Below are positions 29,021-37,846 of a stretch of DNA of 64,000 nt, piece by piece. The DNA is from an uncultured Desulfomonile sp. Its GTDB lineage: Bacteria > Desulfobacterota > Desulfomonilia > Desulfomonilales > Desulfomonilaceae. The notes beneath the pieces were generated by a model that saw only the letters and a list, made by a program, of their open reading frames with translations, did not search any database and was not told the DNA's origin. The stretch is from positions 1-64,000 of the forward strand of contig CAJBEZ010000095.1 of the NCBI GenBank assembly GCA_903952205.1. Direction: 5' to 3'. Position 1 is the stretch's first letter, and each line of letters opens with the position of its first letter. The position numbers and the translations under genes were made by a program.

Positions 29021-29536
29021 TCAGCGCTCTTGACGCCTTCTAAACTCCCAGGGAGCCGTCGGATTCTTGTGTGACCAGAGTCCAACTTTCTGTTTTCTGG
29101 CATTCGCCTCCAATTCCGCCAGTTCATTCTCTTGACCCGCATATCTTTTGTAATGCCACGCTAAACCTTCTTTCACCAAAGCATGGTTTAACGATGAGTT
29201 TCCAACTCTCACCCAGGAGACTGCCCTACCAAATTGATCGCGGTCTTCAGGTATGACTTCGACATTCTTTCCAAAAACCATGCGGCTCGTGAACTGTCTG
29301 GCCCGCTCTCCAAAATCCTGGCCTCTTTCGGGGCAATCTATCCCATAAAGTCGTATTCTTTCAGTTGACCTTCCTCTGAGGACTTCAATCGTATCGCCAT
29401 CAAAAACCTTAACCACTCTGCCCTCCCAGGCTTCACAAAACTGACAAAGCGCAAAAACCGCAAATATTGATATGAGCAGAAATCTCTTCACCGAATTGTA
29501 AATCCCTACTATCCCAAAACTTACGTTAAGCTTCAT
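29021..29536 (-). CDS. Thermonuclease family (SNase-like) exported nuclease
   Basis: A 171-residue protein with an export signal (KRFLLISIFAVFALCQFCEA) and an SNase domain: VVKVFDGDTIEV with the calcium-binding Asp residues, IRLYGIDCPE with the catalytic Arg, and VEVIPEDRDQFGRAV with a second Asp/Arg set. It should cleave DNA or RNA outside the cytoplasm. The ATG at 29536 lacks a ribosome binding site; GTG 15 codons later, behind GGGA, puts the signal peptide at the very N-terminus and may be the true start. Confidence 0.9.
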   Translation of the reverse strand: MKLNVSFGIVGIYNSVKRFLLISIFAVFALCQFCEAWEGRVVKVFDGDTIEVLRGRSTERIRLYGIDCPERGQDFGERARQFTSRMVFGKNVEVIPEDRDQFGRAVSWVRVGNSSLNHALVKEGLAWHYKRYAGQENELAELEANARKQKVGLWSHKNPTAPWEFRRRQER

Positions 29537-29558
29537 CTATTTAATCAGTAGAATGTCA

Positions 29559-31556
29559 TTAAATCTGCGCCATAGGCCCTGTTCCAATTCTTTCTGGAAT
29601 CAATCCGTCCCTATCCTTGCGATCAGGTTTATAATTAAGGGCCATTATTGTGATGTCGTCCGACTGAGGAACAACTCCACAAAACTCATCTATTTCCCTT
29701 AAGACCTTTTCTGTAATTGATTTTACGTCTGCGCCTCTAATTCGTTCAACAGTCCTTAGCAGCTTGTCATCGGAAAAAGGTTCTCCTTCAACATTAAAAG
29801 CTTCGGTTACTCCATCCGTATAAACAAGTAGGCGGCCATCAGGAACCAGAGTGGTTTTTCCTACCCGAAAAAGGCCTGGATCCATGATGCCCAGAAGTGG
29901 CCCGCCTATAAGTTCTAGAAATGCGACGGGCGCGTCTTGAATCCAGATCAGTGGAGAGTTGTGGCCCGCATTGGCATAGACAAAATCGCCGCTTTTTAAA
30001 TCCAAGATACCCAAGAAAACAGTCACAAACATACAAGTCGCATTGTTTTTTGCGAGAAGCTTGTTAATTTTTTCCAAGGTCTCGTCGATAGGTGTGTCAA
30101 CCGTAGTGCAAGCCTCGATCAGATACTTTGTCACAGACATGAACAAGGCTGCAGGTGTTCCCTTACCGGAGACGTCTCCCACAGATATGCAAAGATGATC
30201 CTCATCCAGCAAAAAGAAATCGAAAAAATCTCCCCCAACCTCTTTTGCCGGCCTCATCAAAGCGTAAATGTCAAAATCATTGCGGTTTGGAAACGCCGGA
30301 AAGCTGCTGGGAAGCATGCTTTTCTGTATGTCCGCCGCTATTCTTAGCTCGCTCTCAATTCGCTCTTTATTGGCGGTGGCTTGCGTAAGGTCCTTCATGA
30401 AGGACCTGAGTGACTTGGACATACTCACGAAAGACCGGGCGAGTTGACCGACCTCGTCGAGCCTGGTCTTCTCAATAAAATCGACATCAAAATAGCCCTC
30501 GCCGACCTTTTCGGTAGCATGAGCCATCCGCTTGAGAGGCGCCGAAACAGAACGCGCCACCATTAAACTTACGGTAGAAAGCAAAAGTATTCCGGCAACA
30601 CCAAAAATAAGCAAAATCTTTTCAAGGGCATAAGTCTGTGCGAACAACTCATGCTTTGGAATCACTACCCCCAATCGCCAGCCAAAATCGGGAAGACTTG
30701 AAAACGCAAGAAAGGATTCTTTCTCCGTTAAACTACGACCAGCGTCCAGAAAACCTGATCCCTGTTTTAACATCTCCTCTCCGACATTCCTTAATTTGGG
30801 GGCTTCGAGCTTATCAGCCAGACTGAATATGGTTTCCTTCATAATCAGGTCTTTCTGTGGCCAAACGATGAGATCTCCTTTGTCCGAGAGAAGAAAAGCG
30901 TACCCGGTCTCTTCGATCTTGATTCCAGAAACCATATCAGTCAAGTGATCCAGGGATATGTCCGCTGTAATGACTCCTTTTAACATTTGGTGAATGGGTT
31001 CAAGATTTTTCTCCATGAATGGGTAAGAGTAAGTGATCATAAGCGTCTCACCACCACCCTCGTCGAAATATGGATTACTCCATGTCGGCTTTCCTGTCTC
31101 CAGGGGTTTCTTGAACCAGTCCCGTTTAAAATAATCGTATGAATCAGCGAGTTGAACAAACGATATCATGCCATTCTTTTTGTAATAGTAAGGGGCATAA
31201 GCTTTAAGAGTCGGGTCAAATCCGAATGGAACAAACGACACCGTAGATCCGTAGATATCCTCGTTAGACTTCACTATCGTCATCAGCAGTTCATCTATTG
31301 ATCTTTTATCCCATTGACCATACCCAATTGCGTAGGCAAGATTCCTAGTTACCATCGCAACGCTGGATAGTTCCTTAGCGAGCCGTCCAGCGGTTACCTC
31401 TGCCACTCCAAGCGCATAGGAGCGGGCGTCGGATTGTACAACTGAGCGGGAAAATATTCCGGTGAAACCCAATACGATCGCCAGCACAATGCTTGTGGTG
31501 AAAAGCACCAGCAATGTTATTTTAGCTTTAATACTCGAACGAAACCAATTCAGCAT
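29559..31556 (-). CDS. dCache-HAMP-PP2C (RsbU-like) sensor phosphatase
   Basis: A 665-residue membrane sensor. A first membrane helix (residues 12-34) is followed by a large extracytoplasmic dCache-type domain (KPTWSNPYFDEGGGETLMI), a second membrane helix near residue 325, a HAMP segment and a C-terminal SpoIIE-type phosphatase domain with AKEVGGDFFDFF, SVGDVSGKGTPAAL, LVYTDGVTEA and SDDITIMAL, the metal-binding Asp residues. Such proteins dephosphorylate a STAS antagonist when a ligand is sensed. The STAS gene lies 67 bases upstream in the same direction. Confidence 0.93.
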   Translation of the reverse strand: MLNWFRSSIKAKITLLVLFTTSIVLAIVLGFTGIFSRSVVQSDARSYALGVAEVTAGRLAKELSSVAMVTRNLAYAIGYGQWDKRSIDELLMTIVKSNEDIYGSTVSFVPFGFDPTLKAYAPYYYKKNGMISFVQLADSYDYFKRDWFKKPLETGKPTWSNPYFDEGGGETLMITYSYPFMEKNLEPIHQMLKGVITADISLDHLTDMVSGIKIEETGYAFLLSDKGDLIVWPQKDLIMKETIFSLADKLEAPKLRNVGEEMLKQGSGFLDAGRSLTEKESFLAFSSLPDFGWRLGVVIPKHELFAQTYALEKILLIFGVAGILLLSTVSLMVARSVSAPLKRMAHATEKVGEGYFDVDFIEKTRLDEVGQLARSFVSMSKSLRSFMKDLTQATANKERIESELRIAADIQKSMLPSSFPAFPNRNDFDIYALMRPAKEVGGDFFDFFLLDEDHLCISVGDVSGKGTPAALFMSVTKYLIEACTTVDTPIDETLEKINKLLAKNNATCMFVTVFLGILDLKSGDFVYANAGHNSPLIWIQDAPVAFLELIGGPLLGIMDPGLFRVGKTTLVPDGRLLVYTDGVTEAFNVEGEPFSDDKLLRTVERIRGADVKSITEKVLREIDEFCGVVPQSDDITIMALNYKPDRKDRDGLIPERIGTGPMAQI

Positions 31557-31622
31557 AATTTGATTTTCTCTCAGGTGAGAAACAACTTTGACCAGAGAAA
31601 CGTTTGTGAAATGTGTATGATT

Positions 31623-31970
31623 TTATCTGTTCTGACGCAATTTATCATCCAAAGCCTCTTCCAATGTATCGAAAGTAGGCACGATCAGAGAAAATTTGCT
31701 TATCTCGAAAACCTTTTTCACCAATCCCCTTAGACGACAACAGGCCAGATATCCATTGGCCTTGCAGGTTTTCTGAGCAATTATAAGAATGGACCTCAAG
31801 CCCGCGCTGCTAATATAGTCCAACTCAGAGCAATCAATGACAATCCTTTCGGTTTCATTATTGATACTTTTCTCAACTTCGCTCTGAAATTCGGAAGCAG
31901 CCACGGTATCCAACCTGCCTGTAACAGTAAATATCAATGCTGAACCTTGTTTTCGGAATCTAACTTCCAC
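31623..31970 (-). CDS. STAS domain anti-sigma factor antagonist
   Basis: A 115-residue STAS protein starting at GTG 31970 behind GGGAGG. The phosphorylation-loop segment IDCSELDYISSAGLRSILII contains the conserved Ser of SpoIIAA/RsbV proteins. It is probably the substrate of the neighbouring PP2C phosphatase. No kinase/anti-sigma factor gene is next to it. Confidence 0.9.
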   Translation of the reverse strand: MEVRFRKQGSALIFTVTGRLDTVAASEFQSEVEKSINNETERIVIDCSELDYISSAGLRSILIIAQKTCKANGYLACCRLRGLVKKVFEISKFSLIVPTFDTLEEALDDKLRQNR

Positions 31971-32012
31971 CTTATCCTCCCGGTTGACTCGCCAAATTGA
32001 CAGGATCACTGT

Positions 32013-32504
32013 CTACGTTTTTCTCAAAGGGAAAATGGCTTCATTTTCTGGCTTCTTAGAGTCTAGTCTCCTCCTCACATAAATGGTCTTTACCGCTCTG
32101 GCTACAGTTTCACCGGCCTCATCTTCAATTTCTACAGCCAATTCAGGCAGATATTTTTCCCCATCGGCAGTCTTTTCAACGATATCGAATATTGTTTCTT
32201 GAGTGATTGAAAATACCGCTTTGACTTTTCCCCTCCCCGGTTTGACAAAATCTATAAACGCGGATTTATCCCAAACTACGTAATCTTTGCCCAGAATATT
32301 AATCAGCATCAGCATGTAAAAAGGATCAACCATCGAATATAAAGACCCCCCGAAGTGGGTGTCAACATAGTTTCGATTGTAGAACCTCTTCTTCATCTGA
32401 ACTACGATCTCTGTGAAATCCGGGGCGACTTTACTAACAACTATTCCTGTTCCCCAGTAAGGAGGATAAATATTCAGCAACAGCCTGAACATCCTGTGAT
32501 TCAT
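32013..32504 (-). CDS. DUF4442/hotdog-fold thioesterase-like protein
   Basis: A 163-residue protein of the hotdog type. The helix NYVDTHFGGSLYSMVDPFYM resembles the N-H-x-G-x-x-x-x-L core of PaaI/DUF4442 proteins, which hydrolyse or bind acyl-CoA. It ends in a charged tail. The exact substrate is unknown. It lies just upstream of the STAS gene, with its stop about 40 bases before the STAS GTG, so the three genes may be one transcript. Confidence 0.75.
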   Translation of the reverse strand: MNHRMFRLLLNIYPPYWGTGIVVSKVAPDFTEIVVQMKKRFYNRNYVDTHFGGSLYSMVDPFYMLMLINILGKDYVVWDKSAFIDFVKPGRGKVKAVFSITQETIFDIVEKTADGEKYLPELAVEIEDEAGETVARAVKTIYVRRRLDSKKPENEAIFPLRKT

Positions 32505-32701
32505 CGGTTTTACACCATCTAATAATTCGTAGAGACCAACTTTTCGGTGGTCATAATTTTTATATGTATCACGGTTGGATCGTTTCAGTCTGTATTCTTA
32601 TCTTTTTCCAAAAACTTCGTTTGTCTTGCAAACATTTCCTGTTGGCCGCCGCGGGTGTTTTTGTTTGTCCCCTGTTCTACCTTTTGAATGTTTCGCCAAT
32701 G

Positions 32702-34888
32702 TCAGTCAACCCAGCCCAAAACGTTTCTAATTATGGACCATCTTGGCTTCTCTCGCTGGGGGGTCTTCCCCCGGATCCAGTAGTCGAATTGTTTGGTCGT
32801 CTCTCCACCACCTTGTTGCAATGTGAGCCAGTTGTTCAGGTATTCCAAGAAAGTATACCCACTTGTGGCGATAGAGACTGGATACGCTATTTCATGTGAG
32901 AACAGGTAAGGTTTTGGCGTCACTACTCCAAATTCCGGGTACAACAGAGCCCATGCCTTACCGATTTTGTCGGTGGTCAACAAAGCGTCGGCAATGTCCG
33001 CCATAACAAAGAAATCCTTCATGCTGTCAAGTTCCACCAGTTTTGCATTAGGAAGGTAATTTCGAAGGCGGCGGCGGTCTTCCTGGCTGTTGGCGTGCGT
33101 TATCGCCACGCGCAGGTTCTTCATTCCCGCGATATCGGAGCGGGTCTGGAATTCCTTCTTTCGATAGTCCTTAACAATCAGGGCTGACTTCATCTCCATA
33201 TAGGGGCGGGTGAAATTCATTTTGCCCAGATAATCCAATCGGATGGGTACGGCTGACATTACTATATCGCAGACACCAGCATCCAGGTACTCGGGGAGAT
33301 TGTCTCTTTCAACGGGAATGAACTCGAGGGATACCCCAAGATCTAGGGATAAACGGTGCGCAAAATAGATGTCATAGCCTACAAGACTATCTCTTGAGTT
33401 GAAAAACGCAAACGGCATGGTTTCCGCATTATATCCGACGCGCAGTACCCGTCTGTCCTTGATTTGCTTTAGCAGGTCATGCTCCTGCTGTATCGGCCTT
33501 TTAGGCGGCCCCGTCAAGTCGGGTGGATAAATCAGGACTTGGGCTGGTGATGGGTCCGTGATCTCCATCCCCATTAGCACGGCATCTTCGTGGTACGTGT
33601 CATAAACCATATAATTAAGGCCGAACCGAGCTGCGACAATCAACAGTGTCACGAGCAGCGCAGTTCCGACGACCGATGCTATAAGTCTTCGTGCGTTGCA
33701 CATGGTTTTATGCAGGATGAGAAACGTGACGATTATAGTTAGGGCCTGCATACTCATCGTCTGAAGCAGGACCTTGAACTTGCGAGTCACCACATCAGCC
33801 ATGATATAAAGATCGAAATACTCTCCAGGCAATTTCATATAGTCCAGGAGGAACGGAATCCCCACCTTGGGAGAACCAAACAGGCTCATTATCCCTGATA
33901 GCGCCAATCCAAAATATTCCCCGATACTAAGGGAGCGATTAATATACCAGGCCACGAAGACTACGAAGAGGATCTCAATTAGCTTGCCGACACTGGGAAA
34001 ACTGTAGGCAAGAGGCAGCACACTGTCGATCAGGTTTCCCGTTTTATCTTCCTTCGGGATAACCTTGGCAAATAATTCCTTCGATTTGTCTGCGATAACC
34101 GTCAATACAACAAAGTTGTTTCCGGTGGCAAAACCTAATACCAGAGCCTCTTTGGAATAATTGAGAATATCTCGGTAAGTGAAGGATGTGAAACAGGCCA
34201 CTATCATCGGCAGTATCCAAAAAGTTAAAACCAGGCTGGCCAGGATGTAGCAGACAAAATATACCTGAAGGCGCTGAAGCTGTTCCACGGAGAAGGTCCC
34301 CGCCGCAGTGGCGGCAAGCGCAAAAACTCCTATCGGCGCAACTTTTATTACCATCTTAGTCATGTTGGAAAAGGCCCGCGCCAAAACCGACAGCACGTTC
34401 ATGAAAGGCTCCTTATTTTCGATGCCAAGGAGCGCTACACCGAGAAACACGCTAAAAAGGACAATGGCCGGAATTAGGGCGTCGGATAGGGCGTCAAATA
34501 TATTGGCCGGAATGTAATAATCGAGGAGATCGGTAGTCTGCAAAGTGGGTGTTTCGGAAACACTGAAAAAAGAGGAACTCTGAACGACGGGAAAGGCCAA
34601 ACTGAAAGCGAAGATCACAATTAGCCCCACGCCCCAGAAGAACCCCAGCACGATGGCCCCCCTCCCAGCCATCAGCCGGCTTTCTAACGGGGAAAGTGAA
34701 CCAATACCATGTATCAACGTCACTACCATATAAGGGAGCACACCCATTTGGAGCAGTTTGAGGAAGGCGGAGCCAACGAATTTCAACGGGCGGCAAAGTT
34801 CTCCAAAAAAAATACCAAAAACCAAGCCTAAGCCAAGGCCGATAAAAATCCACGTTGAGAGGCTAAGACGGAAAATTCGTCCGGTCAT
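32702..34888 (-). CDS. Dicarboxylate/amino-acid:cation symporter fused to a periplasmic solute-binding domain
   Basis: A 728-residue fusion. Residues about 8-400 are a DAACS/GltP-type symporter with eight or more hydrophobic helices, the serine/glycine re-entrant loops and LGFATGNNFVVL. A further membrane helix near 405-425 leads out of the membrane. Residues about 465-705 are a type 3 (SBP_bac_3) solute-binding domain: VLRVGYNAETMPFAFFN, LVGYDIYFAHRLSLDLG and CDIVMSAVPIRLDYLGKMNFTRPYM. A binding protein tethered to a secondary transporter is unusual. Its ATG is two bases after the stop of the histidine-phosphatase-like gene. Likely substrate: acidic amino acids or dicarboxylates. Confidence 0.9.
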   Translation of the reverse strand: MTGRIFRLSLSTWIFIGLGLGLVFGIFFGELCRPLKFVGSAFLKLLQMGVLPYMVVTLIHGIGSLSPLESRLMAGRGAIVLGFFWGVGLIVIFAFSLAFPVVQSSSFFSVSETPTLQTTDLLDYYIPANIFDALSDALIPAIVLFSVFLGVALLGIENKEPFMNVLSVLARAFSNMTKMVIKVAPIGVFALAATAAGTFSVEQLQRLQVYFVCYILASLVLTFWILPMIVACFTSFTYRDILNYSKEALVLGFATGNNFVVLTVIADKSKELFAKVIPKEDKTGNLIDSVLPLAYSFPSVGKLIEILFVVFVAWYINRSLSIGEYFGLALSGIMSLFGSPKVGIPFLLDYMKLPGEYFDLYIMADVVTRKFKVLLQTMSMQALTIIVTFLILHKTMCNARRLIASVVGTALLVTLLIVAARFGLNYMVYDTYHEDAVLMGMEITDPSPAQVLIYPPDLTGPPKRPIQQEHDLLKQIKDRRVLRVGYNAETMPFAFFNSRDSLVGYDIYFAHRLSLDLGVSLEFIPVERDNLPEYLDAGVCDIVMSAVPIRLDYLGKMNFTRPYMEMKSALIVKDYRKKEFQTRSDIAGMKNLRVAITHANSQEDRRRLRNYLPNAKLVELDSMKDFFVMADIADALLTTDKIGKAWALLYPEFGVVTPKPYLFSHEIAYPVSIATSGYTFLEYLNNWLTLQQGGGETTKQFDYWIRGKTPQREKPRWSIIRNVLGWVD

Positions 34889-34889
34889 A

Positions 34890-36125
34890 TCACAGCTCCG
34901 GGAGGTATGATTTCTCCACTAGGACACCTTTTTCGTCTTTCAAGATTGCCTTGTACACTTCTGTGTTCGATGGTTCGTCCCTAATCTTTGTCGCAACGCC
35001 TCCATAGGGTAGCCCGGCCGGAAAGTGAAATCGCTTGTCCCCTAGACCCAAAAGACAAGAAACCACTCCTGATATCACACCCTCGCTTTTGTCCAGATGT
35101 AACTCTACCGGCATATTCAAACCCGGGATAATCTTGCTTTCATCTACATCAGCCACGAATTCCGCCTTAAGGCCCTCTTTATTCCAGGTAAAGGTTATCC
35201 AGGCGTAAGTTTGTTCTAACCCGTCAACCATGGCCGTGAAGTTGTAACGGACCGAACCGTCCCCTGTCGCAATATCGGTCTTGACTTCCGCATGCTTGCT
35301 TTGGCGCAATTTACCCAACGTGGCGCCATAGTACCCGAAGGTGAACCCACCCAATCGGAGTATTGGAACGGTTTCGTCGTCGAATCGTGAGAAATCCCCC
35401 GGCGCCTCTGCGGTGATTCTGCATTGCCAGTTTGTCGCGGGGACCGCCCCTTTCCGCCCATCAGAAATCTCCTGATAAGTTTGGGAGAAACCAAACTTCC
35501 CTGACTGTTCCGCCGTCGAAACAACTTGGAACGAATCACCAAATAAAAGACGCTGAGGGATATCCCGAAAGGACGAAACTTTACCATCCGAAGAAAAATC
35601 GATGAGCCATACTCGGTCAAACGTTTCATGTGGCCACACCGCTTGCCTGATATTAGCCACGCCAAGAGCTTTAGCGATTGACGGTATGTCGAGGTGCTGA
35701 GCGCAGATCAAAACTGATTTTGAGTCCAGATCCCTTTCTGCCCGGAGCCAATCAACCAACTCCGCCACCTCTCCATACGCAAAGCGATTAATTATGTTTT
35801 GTCCCAATACTTTTGCCAGCGGCTCCACTGTTTCTTCACATCTAACTGACTTTTTCTTGGGGCCTGGTCGCTGAGCAATTATTGCTGCCGGGACGCCATA
35901 TTCCAGGACTCGTGGATCGGTTTTAAAAAACTGACTTAATGCTTTAGCTCTAGTAAGTCCCCAGTCGTTGAGATGAATTTTCTGGCGATCCTCATATTTC
36001 TCAGCGTGTCGGATAATCATTACTTGAGCCGGCATCGCGTGAACGTTGAAATCCCACCACGAGAGCCAAGTCAGGACGATGAGGATAGAGGATATCATTC
36101 TCATCCTTGCTTGCCATCCGGACAT
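34890..36125 (-). CDS. Secreted histidine phosphatase-like protein with C-terminal unknown domain
   Basis: A 411-residue exported protein: signal segment (MISSILIVLTWLSWWDFNVHA), then a histidine-phosphatase-like domain with QVMIIRHAEKYEDR (catalytic R-H) and ICAQHLDIPSIAKAL (second His), then about 200 residues with no recognised fold, rich in beta-strand patterns. It starts at an ATG with GGAGGTGAAGT and is coupled to the symporter-fusion gene. It may process a phosphorylated compound whose product the fusion protein imports; that link is inferred from position only. Confidence 0.8.
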   Translation of the reverse strand: MSGWQARMRMISSILIVLTWLSWWDFNVHAMPAQVMIIRHAEKYEDRQKIHLNDWGLTRAKALSQFFKTDPRVLEYGVPAAIIAQRPGPKKKSVRCEETVEPLAKVLGQNIINRFAYGEVAELVDWLRAERDLDSKSVLICAQHLDIPSIAKALGVANIRQAVWPHETFDRVWLIDFSSDGKVSSFRDIPQRLLFGDSFQVVSTAEQSGKFGFSQTYQEISDGRKGAVPATNWQCRITAEAPGDFSRFDDETVPILRLGGFTFGYYGATLGKLRQSKHAEVKTDIATGDGSVRYNFTAMVDGLEQTYAWITFTWNKEGLKAEFVADVDESKIIPGLNMPVELHLDKSEGVISGVVSCLLGLGDKRFHFPAGLPYGGVATKIRDEPSNTEVYKAILKDEKGVLVEKSYLPEL

Positions 36126-36347
36126 ACTTCACCTCCAACCGGTCAACATTAGCAGCCGCTTTGCGTCTCCGGTTATACTTAGTTTTGTTTAGTCCCTTCG
36201 GTCTAGGATACAATGGACCAATAACCAGAGGCAATTGATTGTGTGACGATTTTGATGCGGACTGGGCTAAATCTTTCAGCATGGCTAAGATTTGGGCCCT
36301 GTCGTTATTATTTCTTGGTCAACTTTCTGGAACATTCAGAATTGATT

Positions 36348-36584
36348 TCAGACCCTGCCTGCCAAAGCCATGTAATCCTGTGTTGTAAATCCAGCGTCTT
36401 TCAGAATTCGGGCAGCAAGCCCCCTTCCAATTTCTGCGCCGGTATGAACCGGGACAGTTATTGATATGCGCCGCTGTTCGTGCCACAAAGTAAGATGGCT
36501 CCCCGATTGCCGGTCCTGAACAAACCCCTGTGACATTAGAAATTTGACAAGTTCGCGGGATGTGACCTGCGGCATCCGAGTCAT
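36348..36584 (-). CDS. hicA: HicA-type mRNA interferase toxin
   Basis: A 78-residue HicA toxin with the double-stranded-RNA-binding fold. SRELVKFLMSQGFVQDRQSGSHLTLWH carries the catalytic His in the GSH motif, and EIGRGLAARILKDAGF ends it. It cleaves mRNA in the absence of the antitoxin. It overlaps the hicB stop by four bases; antitoxin-first order is a common alternative to toxin-first. Confidence 0.93.
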   Translation of the reverse strand: MTRMPQVTSRELVKFLMSQGFVQDRQSGSHLTLWHEQRRISITVPVHTGAEIGRGLAARILKDAGFTTQDYMALAGRV

Positions 36585-36820
36585 TCGGGAACCCCCACGG
36601 ATAGCTCCTCGACATGCACCAAGCGCGCGTGCTGAGGAACGATCTGGTCGTGAGCGAGAATGGACTCTAAATGTTGTTCGATGGCTTCACGAATGTTGCT
36701 TTTCGCTTCTTCGATAGTGGCGCCATTGCTGAAACAACCAGGAACGGTAGGGCTGTAAGCGAAATATCCTGGATCATCCTGTTCTTTCTCGATTACTATT
36801 TGAAATGAGTAGAATCTCAT
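36581..36820 (-). CDS. hicB: HicB-type antitoxin
   Basis: A 79-residue antitoxin with the degenerate RNase-H-like HicB fold: YFAYSPTVPGCFSNGATIEEAKSNI. It neutralises HicA. The start at 36820 (MRFYSF) is preferred to an upstream TTG. There is no C-terminal DNA-binding domain in this short form. Confidence 0.9.
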   Translation of the reverse strand: MRFYSFQIVIEKEQDDPGYFAYSPTVPGCFSNGATIEEAKSNIREAIEQHLESILAHDQIVPQHARLVHVEELSVGVPE

Positions 36821-36969
36821 TTGATTGCCCCATTCATGGCCTGATTGTAAACTCAAAAATAGTATAAATCAGACTGCGGATATTTATCAAATTTACTTTG
36901 GAACTTGTGTCTTTGGGATCAAATAGGGCAAAAATGCCTTCACGCTTCACCGATTCATTTAAATCAGTT

Positions 36970-37590
36970 AAATGACTCCCGGCAGAGCCGGGAGCATATT
37001 CTTGTTAGCCCCCCAAGGGGGCTTTATCATCGCCCCCTGAAGGGGGCGTCTCATTATGAATCAGATTTAGCTGTTCGAGGCGTGAGTCTTCGGCTTCTTG
37101 TTCTCGAATGTATTTTTTTACTCCGTCCTCGTCCTGCCCCACTGTTGAAACATAGAAGCCTCTCGCCCAAAAACTTTCGCCCGTGAAATTTCTCTTTCTC
37201 GCAATAAAATTCCTTGCAATCGAAATAGCACTCTTACCTTTGATGTATCCTGTCACGCTTGATACTGCGAATTTTGCTGGGATACTCAGACACATGTGAA
37301 CATGATCCGAGCACAGATGTCCTTCAATAATCTTGGATTCCTTTTGCTTCGCCAATTCGTGGAACATCTCGCCTAGAAGCCTTTTGATTTCCCCGTAAAT
37401 TTGCTTCCTGCGCCGTTTCGGTATAAAAACAACATGATACTTGCAATCCCACTTCGTGTGGTTTAGGCTCTGGTAGTCTTTCATCATAACCTCCCGGAAA
37501 AGTATTTAAGTGTGTTCCGGGAGGTTTGCTCCTATTGCAGCGCACGGTCAAACCTTTGGGAGTCACCCCGGCAAAGCCGGGGGCTTACCA
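36970..37590. mobile_element. IS200/IS605-family insertion sequence
   Basis: The element is about 0.6 kb: one Y1 transposase gene flanked by short hairpins. The left hairpin is CTCCCGGC/GCCGGGAG at 36976-36994 and the right one CCCCGGC/GCCGGGG at 37566-37582; both have a similar sequence and a three-base loop, as in IS200 subterminal ends. The exact tips cannot be fixed without an empty site. No tnpB is present, so it is of the IS200 single-gene kind. Confidence 0.8.
37005..37487 (-). CDS. tnpA: IS200-type Y1 transposase TnpA
   Basis: A 160-residue REP/IS200 HUH transposase. The HUH motif is HVH in GHLCSDHVHM, preceded by KWDCKYHVVFIPKRRRKQ. The catalytic Tyr lies in the VKKYIREQE helix. It cuts and joins single-stranded DNA as a dimer. 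The last 13 codons run over two strong hairpins (37007-37023 and 37031-37048). Confidence 0.94.
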   Translation of the reverse strand: MMKDYQSLNHTKWDCKYHVVFIPKRRRKQIYGEIKRLLGEMFHELAKQKESKIIEGHLCSDHVHMCLSIPAKFAVSSVTGYIKGKSAISIARNFIARKRNFTGESFWARGFYVSTVGQDEDGVKKYIREQEAEDSRLEQLNLIHNETPPSGGDDKAPLGG

Positions 37591-37665
37591 TTTTTTTGTT
37601 AATTTCATTTTCCAACAGAGTATGCAGCGATGAAAGACACAAAACTGACACAGTGGTTTATCTGG

Positions 37666-37693
37666 AAAAGAAAAACCGCCGTGCGACCGGCGG
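37666..37693 (-). terminator. Terminator of tRNA-Ala
   Basis: CCGCCG (37676-37681) and CGGCGG (37688-37693) pair around a six-base loop. On the minus strand a TTTTTCTTTT tract follows. It lies 28 bases past the tRNA 3' end. Confidence 0.8.
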
Positions 37694-37720
37694 TTAACCT
37701 TCAAAATCATTTATCTTTTA

Positions 37721-37796
<76 letters not shown>

Positions 37797-37846
37797 AAGT
37801 CAATCCTTTCTTTATAAAGGACGCTAATATCGTATGTCAAGCACAT

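Noticed and set aside
36001-36282. 93-codon minus-strand frame before the histidine-phosphatase-like gene
   Set aside because: Overlaps the 5' part of that gene, which has a clear signal peptide and ribosome binding site; no signature of its own.
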